This document shows, in pieces, positions 26,189 through 35,639 of a stretch of DNA of 64,000 nucleotides (its first letter is position 1; each line of letters opens with the position of its first letter). The notes beneath the pieces were generated by a model, which saw only the letters and a list, made by a program, of their open reading frames with translations, was not told the origin of the DNA and ran no database searches. Position numbers and translations under genes: made by a program. Source of the DNA: Lachnospiraceae bacterium (GTDB taxonomy: Bacteria > Bacillota > Clostridia > Lachnospirales > Lachnospiraceae); assembly GCA_028696165.1 (NCBI GenBank), contig JAQVHQ010000010.1, positions 1-64,000 on the forward strand, in the 5' to 3' direction.

Positions 26189-27667
26189 ATGAAAATAGGA
26201 TTTGATAACGAGAAATATTTATCTATGCAGTCTGCACATATTGCAGAACGCATCAACCAGTTTGACAACAAACTGTATCTGGAATTTGGCGGTAAATTAT
26301 TTGATGATTATCACGCCTCCAGAGTACTTCCGGGCTTTGCACCGGACAGTAAGCTGCGCATGCTTATGCAGCTGGCCGACCAGGCAGAGATTGTAATCGT
26401 CATCAGTGCCAAGGACATTGAGAAAAATAAGGTACGCGGAGATTTAGGTATCACCTATGATTCTGACGTACTGCGCCTGCGGGAAGTATTCCAGGAAAAG
26501 GGACTTTATGTTGGAAGCGTAGTCATCACTCAGTTCTCGGGGCAGAACAGTGCGACACTCTTTAAGAGCCGTCTGGAAAAACTGGGCGTAAAGGTTTATG
26601 TTCACTACAATATCGAGGGCTATCCAAGCAATCTGCAGTTAATCGTCAGCGATGAAGGTTATGGACGCAATGATTATATTGAAACCACCAGGCCTTTAGT
26701 TGTCATCACAGCTCCGGGACCTGGAAGCGGTAAGATGGCAACCTGCCTGTCTCAGTTATATCATGAACATAAGCGTGGTGTACGCGCAGGATATGCCAAA
26801 TTCGAGACATTTCCAATCTGGAATATTCCTCTGAAGCATCCGGTTAATTTAGCTTACGAGGCGGCTACCGCTGATTTAAATGATGTGAATATGATTGATC
26901 CTTTCCATCTGGAAGCATATGGTGAAACAACCGTCAACTATAACCGTGATGTAGAGATTTTTCCTGTATTAAACGCTATGTTTGAGCGCATCTGCGGAGA
27001 AAGTCCTTACAAATCACCTACTGATATGGGTGTAAATATGGCCGGTAACTGTATTATTGATGATTCCATCTGCCGTGAAGCTTCTAATCAGGAAATCATC
27101 CGCCGATATTACCAGGCTTTAGACGGGCTTCTTGATGGTACCCGCCTGGAAGAAGAAGCATATAAGATAGAACTTATCATGGAGCAGGCACACATTTCTC
27201 CAAAAAACCGCACCGTCATTGCTGCTGCCTTAGACACTGCTAAAGAGACCGGTTTCCCGGCTGCAGCACTGGAATTGGAAGATGGCCGTATGATTACCGG
27301 CAAGACTTCGGATCTCTTAGGTGCATCTGCTGCACTGCTGTTAAATGCATTAAAAGAACTTGGCGGTATTCCTCATGATGTACATGTCATCGCGCCTGAG
27401 GCAATCGAACCGATTCAGCGCCTAAAGACATCTTATCTTGGAAGCAGTAATCCAAGACTCCACACGGACGAAGTACTGATTGCGCTGTCCATGAGTGCGG
27501 TATCTTCTAAAGAGGCACAGACAGCATTGGCTCAGCTTCCCAAATTAGCACATTGTCAGGCCCATGCATCAGTTATGCTCTCCCAGGTAGATTTACGGAC
27601 ATTTAAAAAATTATCTGTTCAGCTTACCTGTGAACCAGTATATGAAAATAAGCGAATTTTTAACTAG
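26189..27667 (+). CDS. UPF0371 (DUF1846) family protein
   Basis: A 492-residue protein of the DUF1846 (UPF0371) family, common in Firmicutes and without an established function. Visible segments include IGFDNEKYLSMQSAHI at the start, PGPGSGKMATCLSQLYHE near 188-205, a glycine-rich stretch that may bind a nucleotide or phosphate, and the PTDMGVNMAGNCIIDD segment near 287. The start is at 26189; before it lie three tandem GGAC-type ribosome-like repeats (about 26162-26181). A -10 box TATACT is at 26144-26149. It is transcribed divergently from ftsH. Confidence 0.88.
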   Translation: MKIGFDNEKYLSMQSAHIAERINQFDNKLYLEFGGKLFDDYHASRVLPGFAPDSKLRMLMQLADQAEIVIVISAKDIEKNKVRGDLGITYDSDVLRLREVFQEKGLYVGSVVITQFSGQNSATLFKSRLEKLGVKVYVHYNIEGYPSNLQLIVSDEGYGRNDYIETTRPLVVITAPGPGSGKMATCLSQLYHEHKRGVRAGYAKFETFPIWNIPLKHPVNLAYEAATADLNDVNMIDPFHLEAYGETTVNYNRDVEIFPVLNAMFERICGESPYKSPTDMGVNMAGNCIIDDSICREASNQEIIRRYYQALDGLLDGTRLEEEAYKIELIMEQAHISPKNRTVIAAALDTAKETGFPAAALELEDGRMITGKTSDLLGASAALLLNALKELGGIPHDVHVIAPEAIEPIQRLKTSYLGSSNPRLHTDEVLIALSMSAVSSKEAQTALAQLPKLAHCQAHASVMLSQVDLRTFKKLSVQLTCEPVYENKRIFN

Positions 27668-27727
27668 ACATTTTCCTTATTTTATCTTATTCTATATAAG
27701 TAATTAATATTGTTGGAAACCAAGGAA

Positions 27728-27775
27728 GGTTTCGAAATAATCATGAAAATTATTTCATGATTATTTTGAAATACC
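27728..27775 (+). terminator. Terminator of UPF0371 gene overlapping pyrG promoter
   Basis: A long hairpin with the core arms AAATAATCATGAAA and TTTCATGATTATTT around ATTA, extended by further pairs. It is followed by a T-rich stretch that also contributes to the -35 region of the pyrG promoter at 27778. Confidence 0.7.
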
Positions 27776-27777
27776 TC

Positions 27778-27806
27778 TTTGCTTTTTTATGAAAATAGTG
27801 TATAAT
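27778..27806 (+). promoter_or_regulatory. pyrG promoter
   Basis: TTTGCT (27778-27783) and TATAAT (27801-27806) with a 17-base spacer. The transcript would start about 40 bases before the pyrG ATG. I see no G-rich initial sequence of the kind used for reiterative transcription in the Bacillus pyrG leader. Confidence 0.75.
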
Positions 27807-27851
27807 AGATTCTTGTTTTTAAAATTCAAACACACAGGAGGAATGAAAGAA

Positions 27852-29459
27852 ATGGCTGTTAAGTATGTATTTGTAACCGGTGGTGTTGTATCCGGTCTTG
27901 GCAAGGGAATTACTGCTGCTTCCTTAGGACGTCTATTAAAAGCACGTGGCTATAAAGTCACCATGCAGAAATTTGATCCTTATATTAATATTGACCCTGG
28001 TACTATGAATCCAATCCAGCATGGTGAAGTTTTTGTTACCGATGATGGAGCAGAAACTGACTTGGATTTAGGACATTATGAGCGTTTTATCGATGAGAGT
28101 CTGAATCAGAACTCCAACGTTACCACAGGTAAAATCTACTGGTCTGTTCTGCAGAAAGAACGTCGTGGTGACTATGGCGGAGGTACTGTTCAGGTTATCC
28201 CTCATATTACCAACGAAATCAAAAGCCGTTTCTTCCGTGACTTTACTTCCAAGGATACCCGCATCGCTATCATCGAGGTAGGCGGTACCGTAGGAGATAT
28301 AGAGAGTCAGCCTTTCTTAGAGGCGATTCGTCAGTTTCAGCACAATGTAGGACGGGAGAATGCAATTCTCATCCATGTTACCTTAATCCCTTATCTGAAA
28401 GCTTCCGGAGAGATGAAGACTAAACCTACCCAGGCAAGCGTAAAAGAACTGCAGGGAATGGGTATTCAGCCGGATATTATCGTATGTCGTTCTGAATTGC
28501 CATTAGATCAGGGAATCAAAGATAAGATTGCTCTGTTTTGTAATGTGCCAAATAACCATGTTCTGCAGAATCTGGATGTAGAATACCTGTATGAAGCGCC
28601 ACTGGCTATGGAAAAAGAACAGCTGGCGCAGGTTGCCTGCGAATGTCTCCAGTTAGACTGTCCAGAACCAGATTTGACAGACTGGACAAATATGGTAGAT
28701 GCTCTTCGCAATCCTACCGAAGAAGTCCATATCGCTTTAGTTGGAAAATATATCCAGCTGCATGATGCCTACATCAGTGTAGTAGAAGCCTTAAAACATG
28801 GCGGAATCGGAAACCGCGCAGTAGTTGATATCAAATGGGTTGACTCTGAACTGGTTACCGAAGAAAATGCAGCAGAAACTTTCGAAGGTATCGATGGTAT
28901 CTTAGTACCAGGCGGTTTCGGTGACCGTGGTATCGACGGCAAAATCATCGCAATTAAATATGCCCGTGAAAACAAAATCCCATTCCTGGGTCTGTGTCTT
29001 GGTATGCAGTTATCTATCGTTGAATTTGCAAGAGATGTAATCGGATATAATGATGCTCACAGCATCGAATTAAACCCAACTACTTCTCATCCTGTTATTG
29101 ACTTAATGCCAGATCAGAATGGTATCGAAGATATCGGTGGAACTCTGCGTCTGGGTTCTTATCCTTGTGTACTGGATAAAACTACAAAGGCTTTTGAATT
29201 ATATGGACAGGAGACTATAGAAGAACGCCACAGACACCGCTACGAAGTAAATAATGATTACCGTAACGTATTAGTAGAGAATGGTATGACCTTATCCGGT
29301 ATCTCTCCGGATGGAAGAATCGTGGAAATGATTGAGATTAAAGACCACCCATTCTTCCTTGCAACTCAGGCTCATCCAGAATTAAAATCCCGTCCGAACA
29401 GACCACATCCACTGTTCTTCGGTTTTATCAAAGCATCTTTAGATTATCAAAAAAAATAG
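27852..29459 (+). CDS. pyrG: CTP synthase
   Basis: A 535-residue enzyme that aminates UTP to CTP with glutamine. The N-terminal synthase domain has [15 protein letters not shown] (residues 6-20) and [14 protein letters not shown]; the C-terminal glutaminase has the [12 protein letters not shown] loop with the catalytic Cys (about residue 380) and the late His/Glu pair in QAHPE. The start at 27852 is ten bases after AGGAGG; upstream in-frame ATGs are too close to or before that site. Length fits the family. It has its own promoter and terminator. Confidence 0.97.
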   Translation: MAVKYVFVTGGVVSGLGKGITAASLGRLLKARGYKVTMQKFDPYINIDPGTMNPIQHGEVFVTDDGAETDLDLGHYERFIDESLNQNSNVTTGKIYWSVLQKERRGDYGGGTVQVIPHITNEIKSRFFRDFTSKDTRIAIIEVGGTVGDIESQPFLEAIRQFQHNVGRENAILIHVTLIPYLKASGEMKTKPTQASVKELQGMGIQPDIIVCRSELPLDQGIKDKIALFCNVPNNHVLQNLDVEYLYEAPLAMEKEQLAQVACECLQLDCPEPDLTDWTNMVDALRNPTEEVHIALVGKYIQLHDAYISVVEALKHGGIGNRAVVDIKWVDSELVTEENAAETFEGIDGILVPGGFGDRGIDGKIIAIKYARENKIPFLGLCLGMQLSIVEFARDVIGYNDAHSIELNPTTSHPVIDLMPDQNGIEDIGGTLRLGSYPCVLDKTTKAFELYGQETIEERHRHRYEVNNDYRNVLVENGMTLSGISPDGRIVEMIEIKDHPFFLATQAHPELKSRPNRPHPLFFGFIKASLDYQKK

Positions 29460-29489
29460 AATTACAACATACTTATTAATTTCAAAATA

Positions 29490-29537
29490 AAAAAACTGAC
29501 AAACATTAGATTAATTTCATTGTTTGTCAGTTTTTTA
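29490..29537 (+). terminator. pyrG terminator, bidirectional
   Basis: AAAACTGACAAACA and TGTTTGTCAGTTTT form a 14-bp stem followed by a T run, 30 bases after the pyrG stop. The A run on the other side lets it also act on the convergent surface-protein gene. Confidence 0.85.
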
Positions 29538-29603
29538 TTCTTACTCATTATAACTCTTATTGAACTTCTCAGATTTTCATCCCGATTATTCTATCTTTGC
29601 CTT

Positions 29604-31889
29604 CTATTTTTCAGACTGTTTTTCTATGCGTCTCTTTTTAACCAAAACACAGGCAGCTGTGGCAGACAGTATAAATACAATACTCCAGGCAGTAACATGA
29701 CTTATATCCGATGTCTTTGCCGCTTTCGCAGAAGATGCCAATCCATTGGAAGAAGCCAGTTTACTTCCACCAGTGTTTCCGGTACTGCCGGATGAACCGG
29801 TTCCTGCACCGCCTGAACTTCCGCCAGTTCCTCCATTACTGCCATTATCTCCATTGCTGCCGGCGATAAAGACAGCTCCGACTCTTACGCCTTTCGATGG
29901 CATAGTGAAAGAATCTCCCTGCAGTACTTTTCCATCCAGCAGAATGTTCTGCAGCTTATATCCCTTATTTGGTACTGCAGTGACTACAATTTTAGTTCCC
30001 GCAGGCACTTTCGTACGATTTACCGATACGGTACCATTATCCACTGCTTCCACCGTAACCACATATTTATCCGACACTGTAATCTGCGCTGTCACAGACT
30101 TTGTTGGATCATCATCCGAAGTCACTGTGACGGTAAGGATTCCCGGAGTCTCATCTTCACCGGTATATAATATGGCGGTCTTTCCAATTCCTTCCACTAG
30201 CTTTGTATCTGCACTGGTATTACCGGACAGTTTCCAGGTTACTGTATCCTCACGAATATTATCTCCCAACACTGCTGCAATAAATGGAAGGAAGTCGCCT
30301 CGTGCCATCTCTGCTGAAGTCGGACTTAACTCTAATTTTGTAATATTAGTAATTCCGATCAGATAATTCCAGGTCATCACTTCGCTATCATACTTGCCTT
30401 CACTGACTGCTATGGCCTTTATCACTGTATCTTCGGTGACAGAAACCGGTTCTGTATATCGCATATCTTCATCGACCTCAGGGGTGGATCCATCTGTAGT
30501 ATAATAGATATCTGCCTCGGGAGTATCACAGGTAAGCGTCACTATCTGTGTATCAGCGAAAGCATTTCCCTCTTCGTCCGGCTGTGGGCTTGCCTTTGGT
30601 TTTTCTGTCTGCTGCAGGATATCTGCCGGAGCCGATGCATACTCCACCGAAGTTTCTGGTTCTTTTATCTGTTCAGCCAAAACATAGATTTTATCTGCAG
30701 TTCCATCAAAATCCTGTGGTATCTCAAATTCCAGGGTTCCCTTATTGGTCTCATCTAACTCCATGGGAAACTGTGCGTATTCTTTTATTATTCCGTCCTT
30801 ATAATCCCCCTCTGTTATGAGTACTGATATGGTATCTGATTTTCTATCTGCTGCGCTCTGATTACACTGATAACTATAGAGCATTTCTACAGACTGCCCG
30901 GCTTCCAAGTCCGGTTTTTCTTCTGCCGCTTCTCCATCAATCTTTAATCCATCAACAACAGGTATCAGCTTCTGCTCATCATCCAGCAGTGTCAATTCCC
31001 AATATCTGAAACTGGCAGCTTCCGGTACTGTAAAATCACTTCCCCAGGTGGATAAAGCCTGCTTGGTAAATAAAACTTTTTCCAAATCCAGATTAGTCAT
31101 AGGTGCCACCACGTAACTTGTGCCATCTTTCTTTACCTTCGTATTGCCTGTTGTCTCTGTAATCTGTCCATCTTCATCTACGATAACTGCCGTCGCATCA
31201 GGCACAGTATCCTCTTCACTGTCGGGATAAGCAGTTCCCTGATTGCGCAGCCAGTAAGCATTATTTACTGCAAGCTTTCTGCTGTCATTACTGCCAAATC
31301 CATAAGCTTCATTGGACATATCATCTGAATAAGGCAAATAAAAATAATTATTCAAAATAGAAGTCCCCAAATCACCGCTGTAACTGGTAATAGGAAGTAT
31401 CATACTATTTTCTACAGGTCCAAAATAGTCCGTATTTCCATAGAACTTCGCTCCATTTAACCACAGCTGAATATCACTGCCAGCCCAATCATAGTAATTC
31501 TTCTGTCCATGATTGTCAGCGCCGTCCCTGCTCCATGGCATACTAAGAATAGTTTCTCCTGCTCCAAGAAATAGTCCCGTATTAGAAAATACCGTAGCAC
31601 TTAAACCACCTGTTTCACTCTTTTGTAGGTCCAGCACACTCCAGTCGAAAGCCGAACCATCTCCCTGTCCGAAATAAATCACATCCTTACGGCCGCCTTC
31701 CAGAACAGATGCGCCTAAATTAATATTATTTCTTTCAATATGTTCTGTATTATCTGTATTATCTGTATTATCTGTATTTCCAATATTCCCCGCAGCCTGC
31801 GTCTGTTTCAAATTCCCCGGCACAAAACTCATCATCCCCACCAGTCCTGCGCTTAAGATAACTGCTGCTTTTTTCCCCATTTTGCTCAT
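29604..31889 (-). CDS. Multidomain secreted surface protein, probably wall-anchored
   Basis: A 761-residue surface protein. A signal peptide covers about residues 1-33, followed by an NTD tandem repeat. Residues about 60-290 resemble the DUF6273-type domain (YFGQGDGSAFDWSVLD, SDIQLWLNG). Near 485-545 lies a chitobiase/hexosaminidase C-terminal-like domain (DIYYTTDGSTPEVDE), then a BIG2-like Ig domain (ELSPTSAEMARGD) and a beta-repeat domain (NGTVSVNRTKV). A Gly/Ser linker leads to AKTSDISHV, a hydrophobic helix and KKRRIEK, like a divergent sortase signal with Lys-Thr-Ser-Asp in place of LPxTG. A carbohydrate-binding or adhesive role is inferred. Confidence 0.8.
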   Translation of the reverse strand: MSKMGKKAAVILSAGLVGMMSFVPGNLKQTQAAGNIGNTDNTDNTDNTEHIERNNINLGASVLEGGRKDVIYFGQGDGSAFDWSVLDLQKSETGGLSATVFSNTGLFLGAGETILSMPWSRDGADNHGQKNYYDWAGSDIQLWLNGAKFYGNTDYFGPVENSMILPITSYSGDLGTSILNNYFYLPYSDDMSNEAYGFGSNDSRKLAVNNAYWLRNQGTAYPDSEEDTVPDATAVIVDEDGQITETTGNTKVKKDGTSYVVAPMTNLDLEKVLFTKQALSTWGSDFTVPEAASFRYWELTLLDDEQKLIPVVDGLKIDGEAAEEKPDLEAGQSVEMLYSYQCNQSAADRKSDTISVLITEGDYKDGIIKEYAQFPMELDETNKGTLEFEIPQDFDGTADKIYVLAEQIKEPETSVEYASAPADILQQTEKPKASPQPDEEGNAFADTQIVTLTCDTPEADIYYTTDGSTPEVDEDMRYTEPVSVTEDTVIKAIAVSEGKYDSEVMTWNYLIGITNITKLELSPTSAEMARGDFLPFIAAVLGDNIREDTVTWKLSGNTSADTKLVEGIGKTAILYTGEDETPGILTVTVTSDDDPTKSVTAQITVSDKYVVTVEAVDNGTVSVNRTKVPAGTKIVVTAVPNKGYKLQNILLDGKVLQGDSFTMPSKGVRVGAVFIAGSNGDNGSNGGTGGSSGGAGTGSSGSTGNTGGSKLASSNGLASSAKAAKTSDISHVTAWSIVFILSATAACVLVKKRRIEKQSEK
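31744..31779. repeat. 9-bp tandem repeat within surface-protein gene
   Basis: Four units of TCTGTATTA (the last ending in T) lie in the 5' part of the surface-protein gene and encode the NTDNTDNTDNT stretch just after the signal peptide. The unit is a multiple of three, so slippage would change length by three residues without shifting the frame. Confidence 0.85.
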
Positions 31890-31924
31890 AAGCTTTTGTC
31901 CTTCCCTGTCTTTTCGTTTGCCGT

Positions 31925-32863
31925 CTATTTTTTTAATGATGCATTGTTAAATATTTCTTTTGTTATATGGCGAAAATCTTTTACTTTCTGGACTTTTTTT
32001 ATTTTCTTACGATATGTGTCTGCCTCTTCCAGACAATCTATCAGGTACAACCACACTTCTTTCATCTTGAACAGCACATTTTTCTCTCCCGATAGAATTC
32101 TCTCATAGTCTTCTAATATCTGCTCATGAAACTGTTCCAGCTGTTTCATGGACATGTTGTCTTTCCCCTTAATCTGTGATGGCAATCCCGGATTGCGTAC
32201 AATTCCACGTCCCATCATAACCATCCCTAACCCGGAATACTTCTCTTTTAGATTTTCATAATCTTCCACAGTAAAAATATTGCCATTGTAGCAGAGCGGT
32301 ACCTTCAGTACCTGAGCGGCTTTTTCAAACGCCTCCATATGAGGGGTCTTTTCATAATACTCCTGCTGAGTTCTAGGATGAATGATTACCTCACTGAATG
32401 GATATTTTCTATATACTCGAAGCAAATCTTCCCACTCATCCGGACTATCTATACCAATTCTGGTTTTAACTGAAAGCTCACCCTTATAATCTGCAAACAC
32501 CTGATCAAAGAATCGATCTAACTCTTCCGGGTCTTCTAAGAACCCAGAACCTTTTCCCTTCGCCACCACAGTTCTTGATGGACAGCCCAGATTTAAATTA
32601 ATTTCTTCATATCCCATCTCCTGCAGCTGTCTGGCTGTTACCAAAAAAGCATCTGCCTGACGTGTCAGTATCTGAGGCACCAGATGAACTCCTCTGTTAT
32701 GCTCAGGGAGTACATCTTCCCTGTCTCTCGTTTTCATCACTCCATGCTGATTGGTTGCAATAAAGGGTGAAAAATATTTATCAATATTTCCAAAAGCCGC
32801 CTCGTATGCATTGCGATACACATACCCCACCAAGCCTTCCATCGGTGCAAAATATAATTTCAT
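31925..32863 (-). CDS. tRNA-dihydrouridine synthase
   Basis: A 312-residue FMN-dependent enzyme that reduces uridine in tRNA D loops. FAPMEGLVGYVYR opens the TIM barrel, INLNLGCPSRTVVAKGKGSG near 90-107 contains the catalytic Cys, and KTRIG and YNGNIF follow as flavin and substrate contacts. The typical C-terminal helical domain is present. Which Dus subfamily it is cannot be fixed from sequence alone. It starts 66 bases after the YhgE/Pip gene stop on the same strand. Confidence 0.9.
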   Translation of the reverse strand: MKLYFAPMEGLVGYVYRNAYEAAFGNIDKYFSPFIATNQHGVMKTRDREDVLPEHNRGVHLVPQILTRQADAFLVTARQLQEMGYEEINLNLGCPSRTVVAKGKGSGFLEDPEELDRFFDQVFADYKGELSVKTRIGIDSPDEWEDLLRVYRKYPFSEVIIHPRTQQEYYEKTPHMEAFEKAAQVLKVPLCYNGNIFTVEDYENLKEKYSGLGMVMMGRGIVRNPGLPSQIKGKDNMSMKQLEQFHEQILEDYERILSGEKNVLFKMKEVWLYLIDCLEEADTYRKKIKKVQKVKDFRHITKEIFNNASLKK

Positions 32864-32928
32864 ATTGTATCTCCCTCATAATTTTCCGCATATCTTTATC
32901 TAAACTTTTAACTAATCCTTGAACGGTC

Positions 32929-35109
32929 TTATAACAGCAGATTCGAATCCTCCAGACGACGCTCAAAGAACTCTGTAAGCTTAATAATCGGTTTTCTAAG
33001 AACAAGTCCCAGAAGCAGTGTGACAACCAAAAAGCAGCACAGGCGCAGGATGTCAAACCAGTAACTAAACTTATAAATTCCGGCTACACACTCACGCATA
33101 GCATTGATACCATATGTAAATGGAAAATACGGTGCAATATTCTGGAAAAATGAAGGCAGTACTTCCAACGGATAAGTTCCTCCCGCTCCAGCCAGCTGGA
33201 GTACCAGAAAAATAACTGCCAGTGCCTTACCGATAGCCCCGAAAGACACTACCAGGGTATATATCAGACTTGAGAAGATAAAACTGCAGATTGCTCCAGA
33301 CAACACAAACAACACAGGGCTTTCACACTGTATCTTCAGAAAGAATAAATCTCCCAGACAGATAATCACAGCCTGTATCTGTCCCAACAGGAAGAAAATG
33401 ATATATCTCCCAAAATAGGCCTGATTTGGCTTAATGTTCTTTAATTTCTCATCTTCATCCACTTTTACTTTCATAATAGCAACCAGAACAATACTTCCCA
33501 CCCAGATTGCAAGTACTGTATAAAATGGTGTCATAGCAGAGCCGTAATTTTCTATAGCATATAAGCTGGTGGTATCCAGTTCCACTGGAGATGACATAAA
33601 TTCACCATACAAATCCGGATCGGAGCGTAATATCTCAATTAACTTTTTAAACTTCTCATTATCACCCACTGATTTAATCTGGCCGGTAACATCATCAATT
33701 TTTTTGCTCATGTTATTCAACAAGGTTTTCGTGTTGGTCAGACTGGCAGTTCCACTCACTAAAGAATCCTGCAGTTTTCCAAAGATCTCGTCCACATCAC
33801 CCAATCCATTGTCCACAGATTCCAACAATCCAGATGTATCACCCAGCAGGGAAGAAATACTGTTAATCAGCGAATTCAACTGAGGGGCTACGCTTGTACT
33901 GTAGGTATTTCTTGCATTGCTCAGACTGGTACGGCTATTGTTTGCAAGTGTCTGTACCTGTCCTCGAAGAGACGCAGAATTTGCTGCTGACTGTGATAAA
34001 TTACCAGCAGCGTTATTAATCAGATTCAGCGTTTCGTTTTCACTGGCAGTTAATTCTCCCAGCTGATTGACCATATCGTTCAGACCATTCTTGATATCCG
34101 GAAATTCTGCCGGAAGTGAATCACGAAGTACTGCCAGACGGTCGATTACATATTCATTTAACTGAATGATAGAATTTACTTTAGAAGCGGTCCCATCCAT
34201 AGTTCCTGCTATTGAGCGTTCATCTGTTTCCAAATTACTCATAGCCGTCAGTGTCGTTGCTGTTACTTCATCCATGATACTCTGCAGGGAATCTAATGTA
34301 GTTCCCATCGCACTAGTTACATCACTGACTGTTGTCTGTGTCGTTGCCAGCGTACTCTGGGCTTCTTCTATAGTCTCTCTTCCATGATTTACGGTATCGC
34401 TCACATCCGGAACAGCTAATTTAGCCGCATCCATCATGCTGGACAGCGAGTCGGAAGTCTCTACAAAACTATCTATCGTAGCTTCATATGCCTTTAAATC
34501 CGTATTAAAACTGTCTAATTTTACTACCAGTTGATCTACCAGAGTGTTGCCATCGATACCCAGTTCACTGGAAGCCACATCCGCGTAATTTAACAAAGTA
34601 TCGGTGATGGTATTAATAAAAGAACTGTTTACCTGATCCTGAATTACTGTCATACCTTTGTCCGTAATCTTGGGCGCAACTGCGTTCTTTTTTTCATTTA
34701 CATAATACTCTAATTTCGGATGGGTTAAGTCTGTAGTAAGAAAGCTCATCATATCTTCACTGAATTTTTCCGGAATGATAATAGCAGCGTAGTATTCCCC
34801 GGAATTAACTCCTTCCAAAGCCTCATCTTTATCTACGAACTGCCATCCGATAGCATCGTTCTCCTTTAGATTCGTCACGATTTCTTCCCCGATATTTACT
34901 TTCATTGCATCCACAGAATATCCTGTATCCGTATCTGCTACAGCAACTTTGATTCCTGCTGTATTGCCATAAGGATCCCAATTTGCCGCCAGATTAAACC
35001 ATGCATACAATGCCGGTATAATACATATTCCCAACGTCACCACAATTGCGACTACATTACTCTTGATTCTCTTTACGTCCCGAAAAAATATCTGTCCTAT
35101 CATCTTCAT
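32929..35109 (-). CDS. YhgE/Pip family membrane protein
   Basis: A 726-residue protein of the YhgE/Pip family, related to the phage infection protein of lactic-acid bacteria and to ABC-2-type membrane domains. One transmembrane helix (about 20-40) is followed by a large extracytoplasmic region with the ALEGVNSGEYYAAIIIPEKF motif and a long coiled coil (about 190-490, rich in Asn, Ser, Thr). Five or six membrane helices fill the C-terminal 220 residues. Its ATG overlaps the stop of the small membrane protein gene by four bases. The function is unclear; export or secretion-related roles have been proposed for relatives. Confidence 0.88.
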   Translation of the reverse strand: MKMIGQIFFRDVKRIKSNVVAIVVTLGICIIPALYAWFNLAANWDPYGNTAGIKVAVADTDTGYSVDAMKVNIGEEIVTNLKENDAIGWQFVDKDEALEGVNSGEYYAAIIIPEKFSEDMMSFLTTDLTHPKLEYYVNEKKNAVAPKITDKGMTVIQDQVNSSFINTITDTLLNYADVASSELGIDGNTLVDQLVVKLDSFNTDLKAYEATIDSFVETSDSLSSMMDAAKLAVPDVSDTVNHGRETIEEAQSTLATTQTTVSDVTSAMGTTLDSLQSIMDEVTATTLTAMSNLETDERSIAGTMDGTASKVNSIIQLNEYVIDRLAVLRDSLPAEFPDIKNGLNDMVNQLGELTASENETLNLINNAAGNLSQSAANSASLRGQVQTLANNSRTSLSNARNTYSTSVAPQLNSLINSISSLLGDTSGLLESVDNGLGDVDEIFGKLQDSLVSGTASLTNTKTLLNNMSKKIDDVTGQIKSVGDNEKFKKLIEILRSDPDLYGEFMSSPVELDTTSLYAIENYGSAMTPFYTVLAIWVGSIVLVAIMKVKVDEDEKLKNIKPNQAYFGRYIIFFLLGQIQAVIICLGDLFFLKIQCESPVLFVLSGAICSFIFSSLIYTLVVSFGAIGKALAVIFLVLQLAGAGGTYPLEVLPSFFQNIAPYFPFTYGINAMRECVAGIYKFSYWFDILRLCCFLVVTLLLGLVLRKPIIKLTEFFERRLEDSNLLL

Positions 35110-35465
35110 GTGTCTTCTTCCCCGCCTCTTTCATCTATATTTTTTTCTTCTGTCTTTTTTTCTTTTACTTCATCCTCTTCCCGAAGTCCCAGGCGACTTT
35201 CATATTCAAATTTTTTATATTCCTGCGAAATCAAATAAGCTGCAATGGATAAAATTGAAACAATCCACAATGTCAGAAAAACCAGTTTTGAATCCTGTGT
35301 AAACATTAACAATAAAAAGAAAACAGGAATAATAAGAATCGCAAACACACCCACCTTAATCCTCTTAGTGAATGTCATCATAAATTCCTCATATTCCTCT
35401 TGTATCTGCCGGTAAACGTTCAGCGAACGCTGCACTTCATCCGTCATATCTTCTCTGTTATCCAT
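35106..35465 (-). CDS. Small two-helix membrane protein
   Basis: A 119-residue protein with two transmembrane helices (about residues 38-55 and 62-80) and highly charged ends; the C terminus has a Glu/Lys-rich tail. I do not recognise the family. It is translationally coupled to the YhgE/Pip gene by an ATGA overlap and is probably a partner of it. Confidence 0.75.
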   Translation of the reverse strand: MDNREDMTDEVQRSLNVYRQIQEEYEEFMMTFTKRIKVGVFAILIIPVFFLLLMFTQDSKLVFLTLWIVSILSIAAYLISQEYKKFEYESRLGLREEDEVKEKKTEEKNIDERGGEEDT

Positions 35466-35548
35466 TCATTCACCCCATCATAATCATTCATAATTTTAGT
35501 CAATCTATTGTCTTATCTAAGTCATTGTCTGGAAATTAACCTTATTGA

Positions 35549-35557
35549 ATTATAGCA
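35549..35557 (-). promoter_or_regulatory. Extended -10 promoter of the YhgE/Pip operon
   Basis: On the minus strand TGCTATAAT combines the extended TGn element with a consensus -10 box, about 80 bases before the small membrane protein gene. No good -35 box is seen; the expected position falls in the right arm of the nrdD terminator. Confidence 0.6.
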
Positions 35558-35568
35558 TAAGGAAATAA

Positions 35569-35607
35569 AAAAGTATAGACAAGCGGCAGTCGCCCATCTA
35601 TACTTTT
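35569..35607 (-). terminator. nrdD terminator
   Basis: Perfect 11-bp arms AAAAGTATAGA (35569-35579) and TCTATACTTTT (35597-35607) around a 17-base loop. On the minus strand a run of U follows the stem, about 30 bases past the nrdD stop. Confidence 0.88.
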
Positions 35608-35639
35608 CAGTATTTTTTCTAAATATTTTTCTATCTTAT

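Noticed and set aside
31744-31779. CRISPR-like array
   Set aside because: Units are 9 bp without spacers and lie inside a coding sequence.
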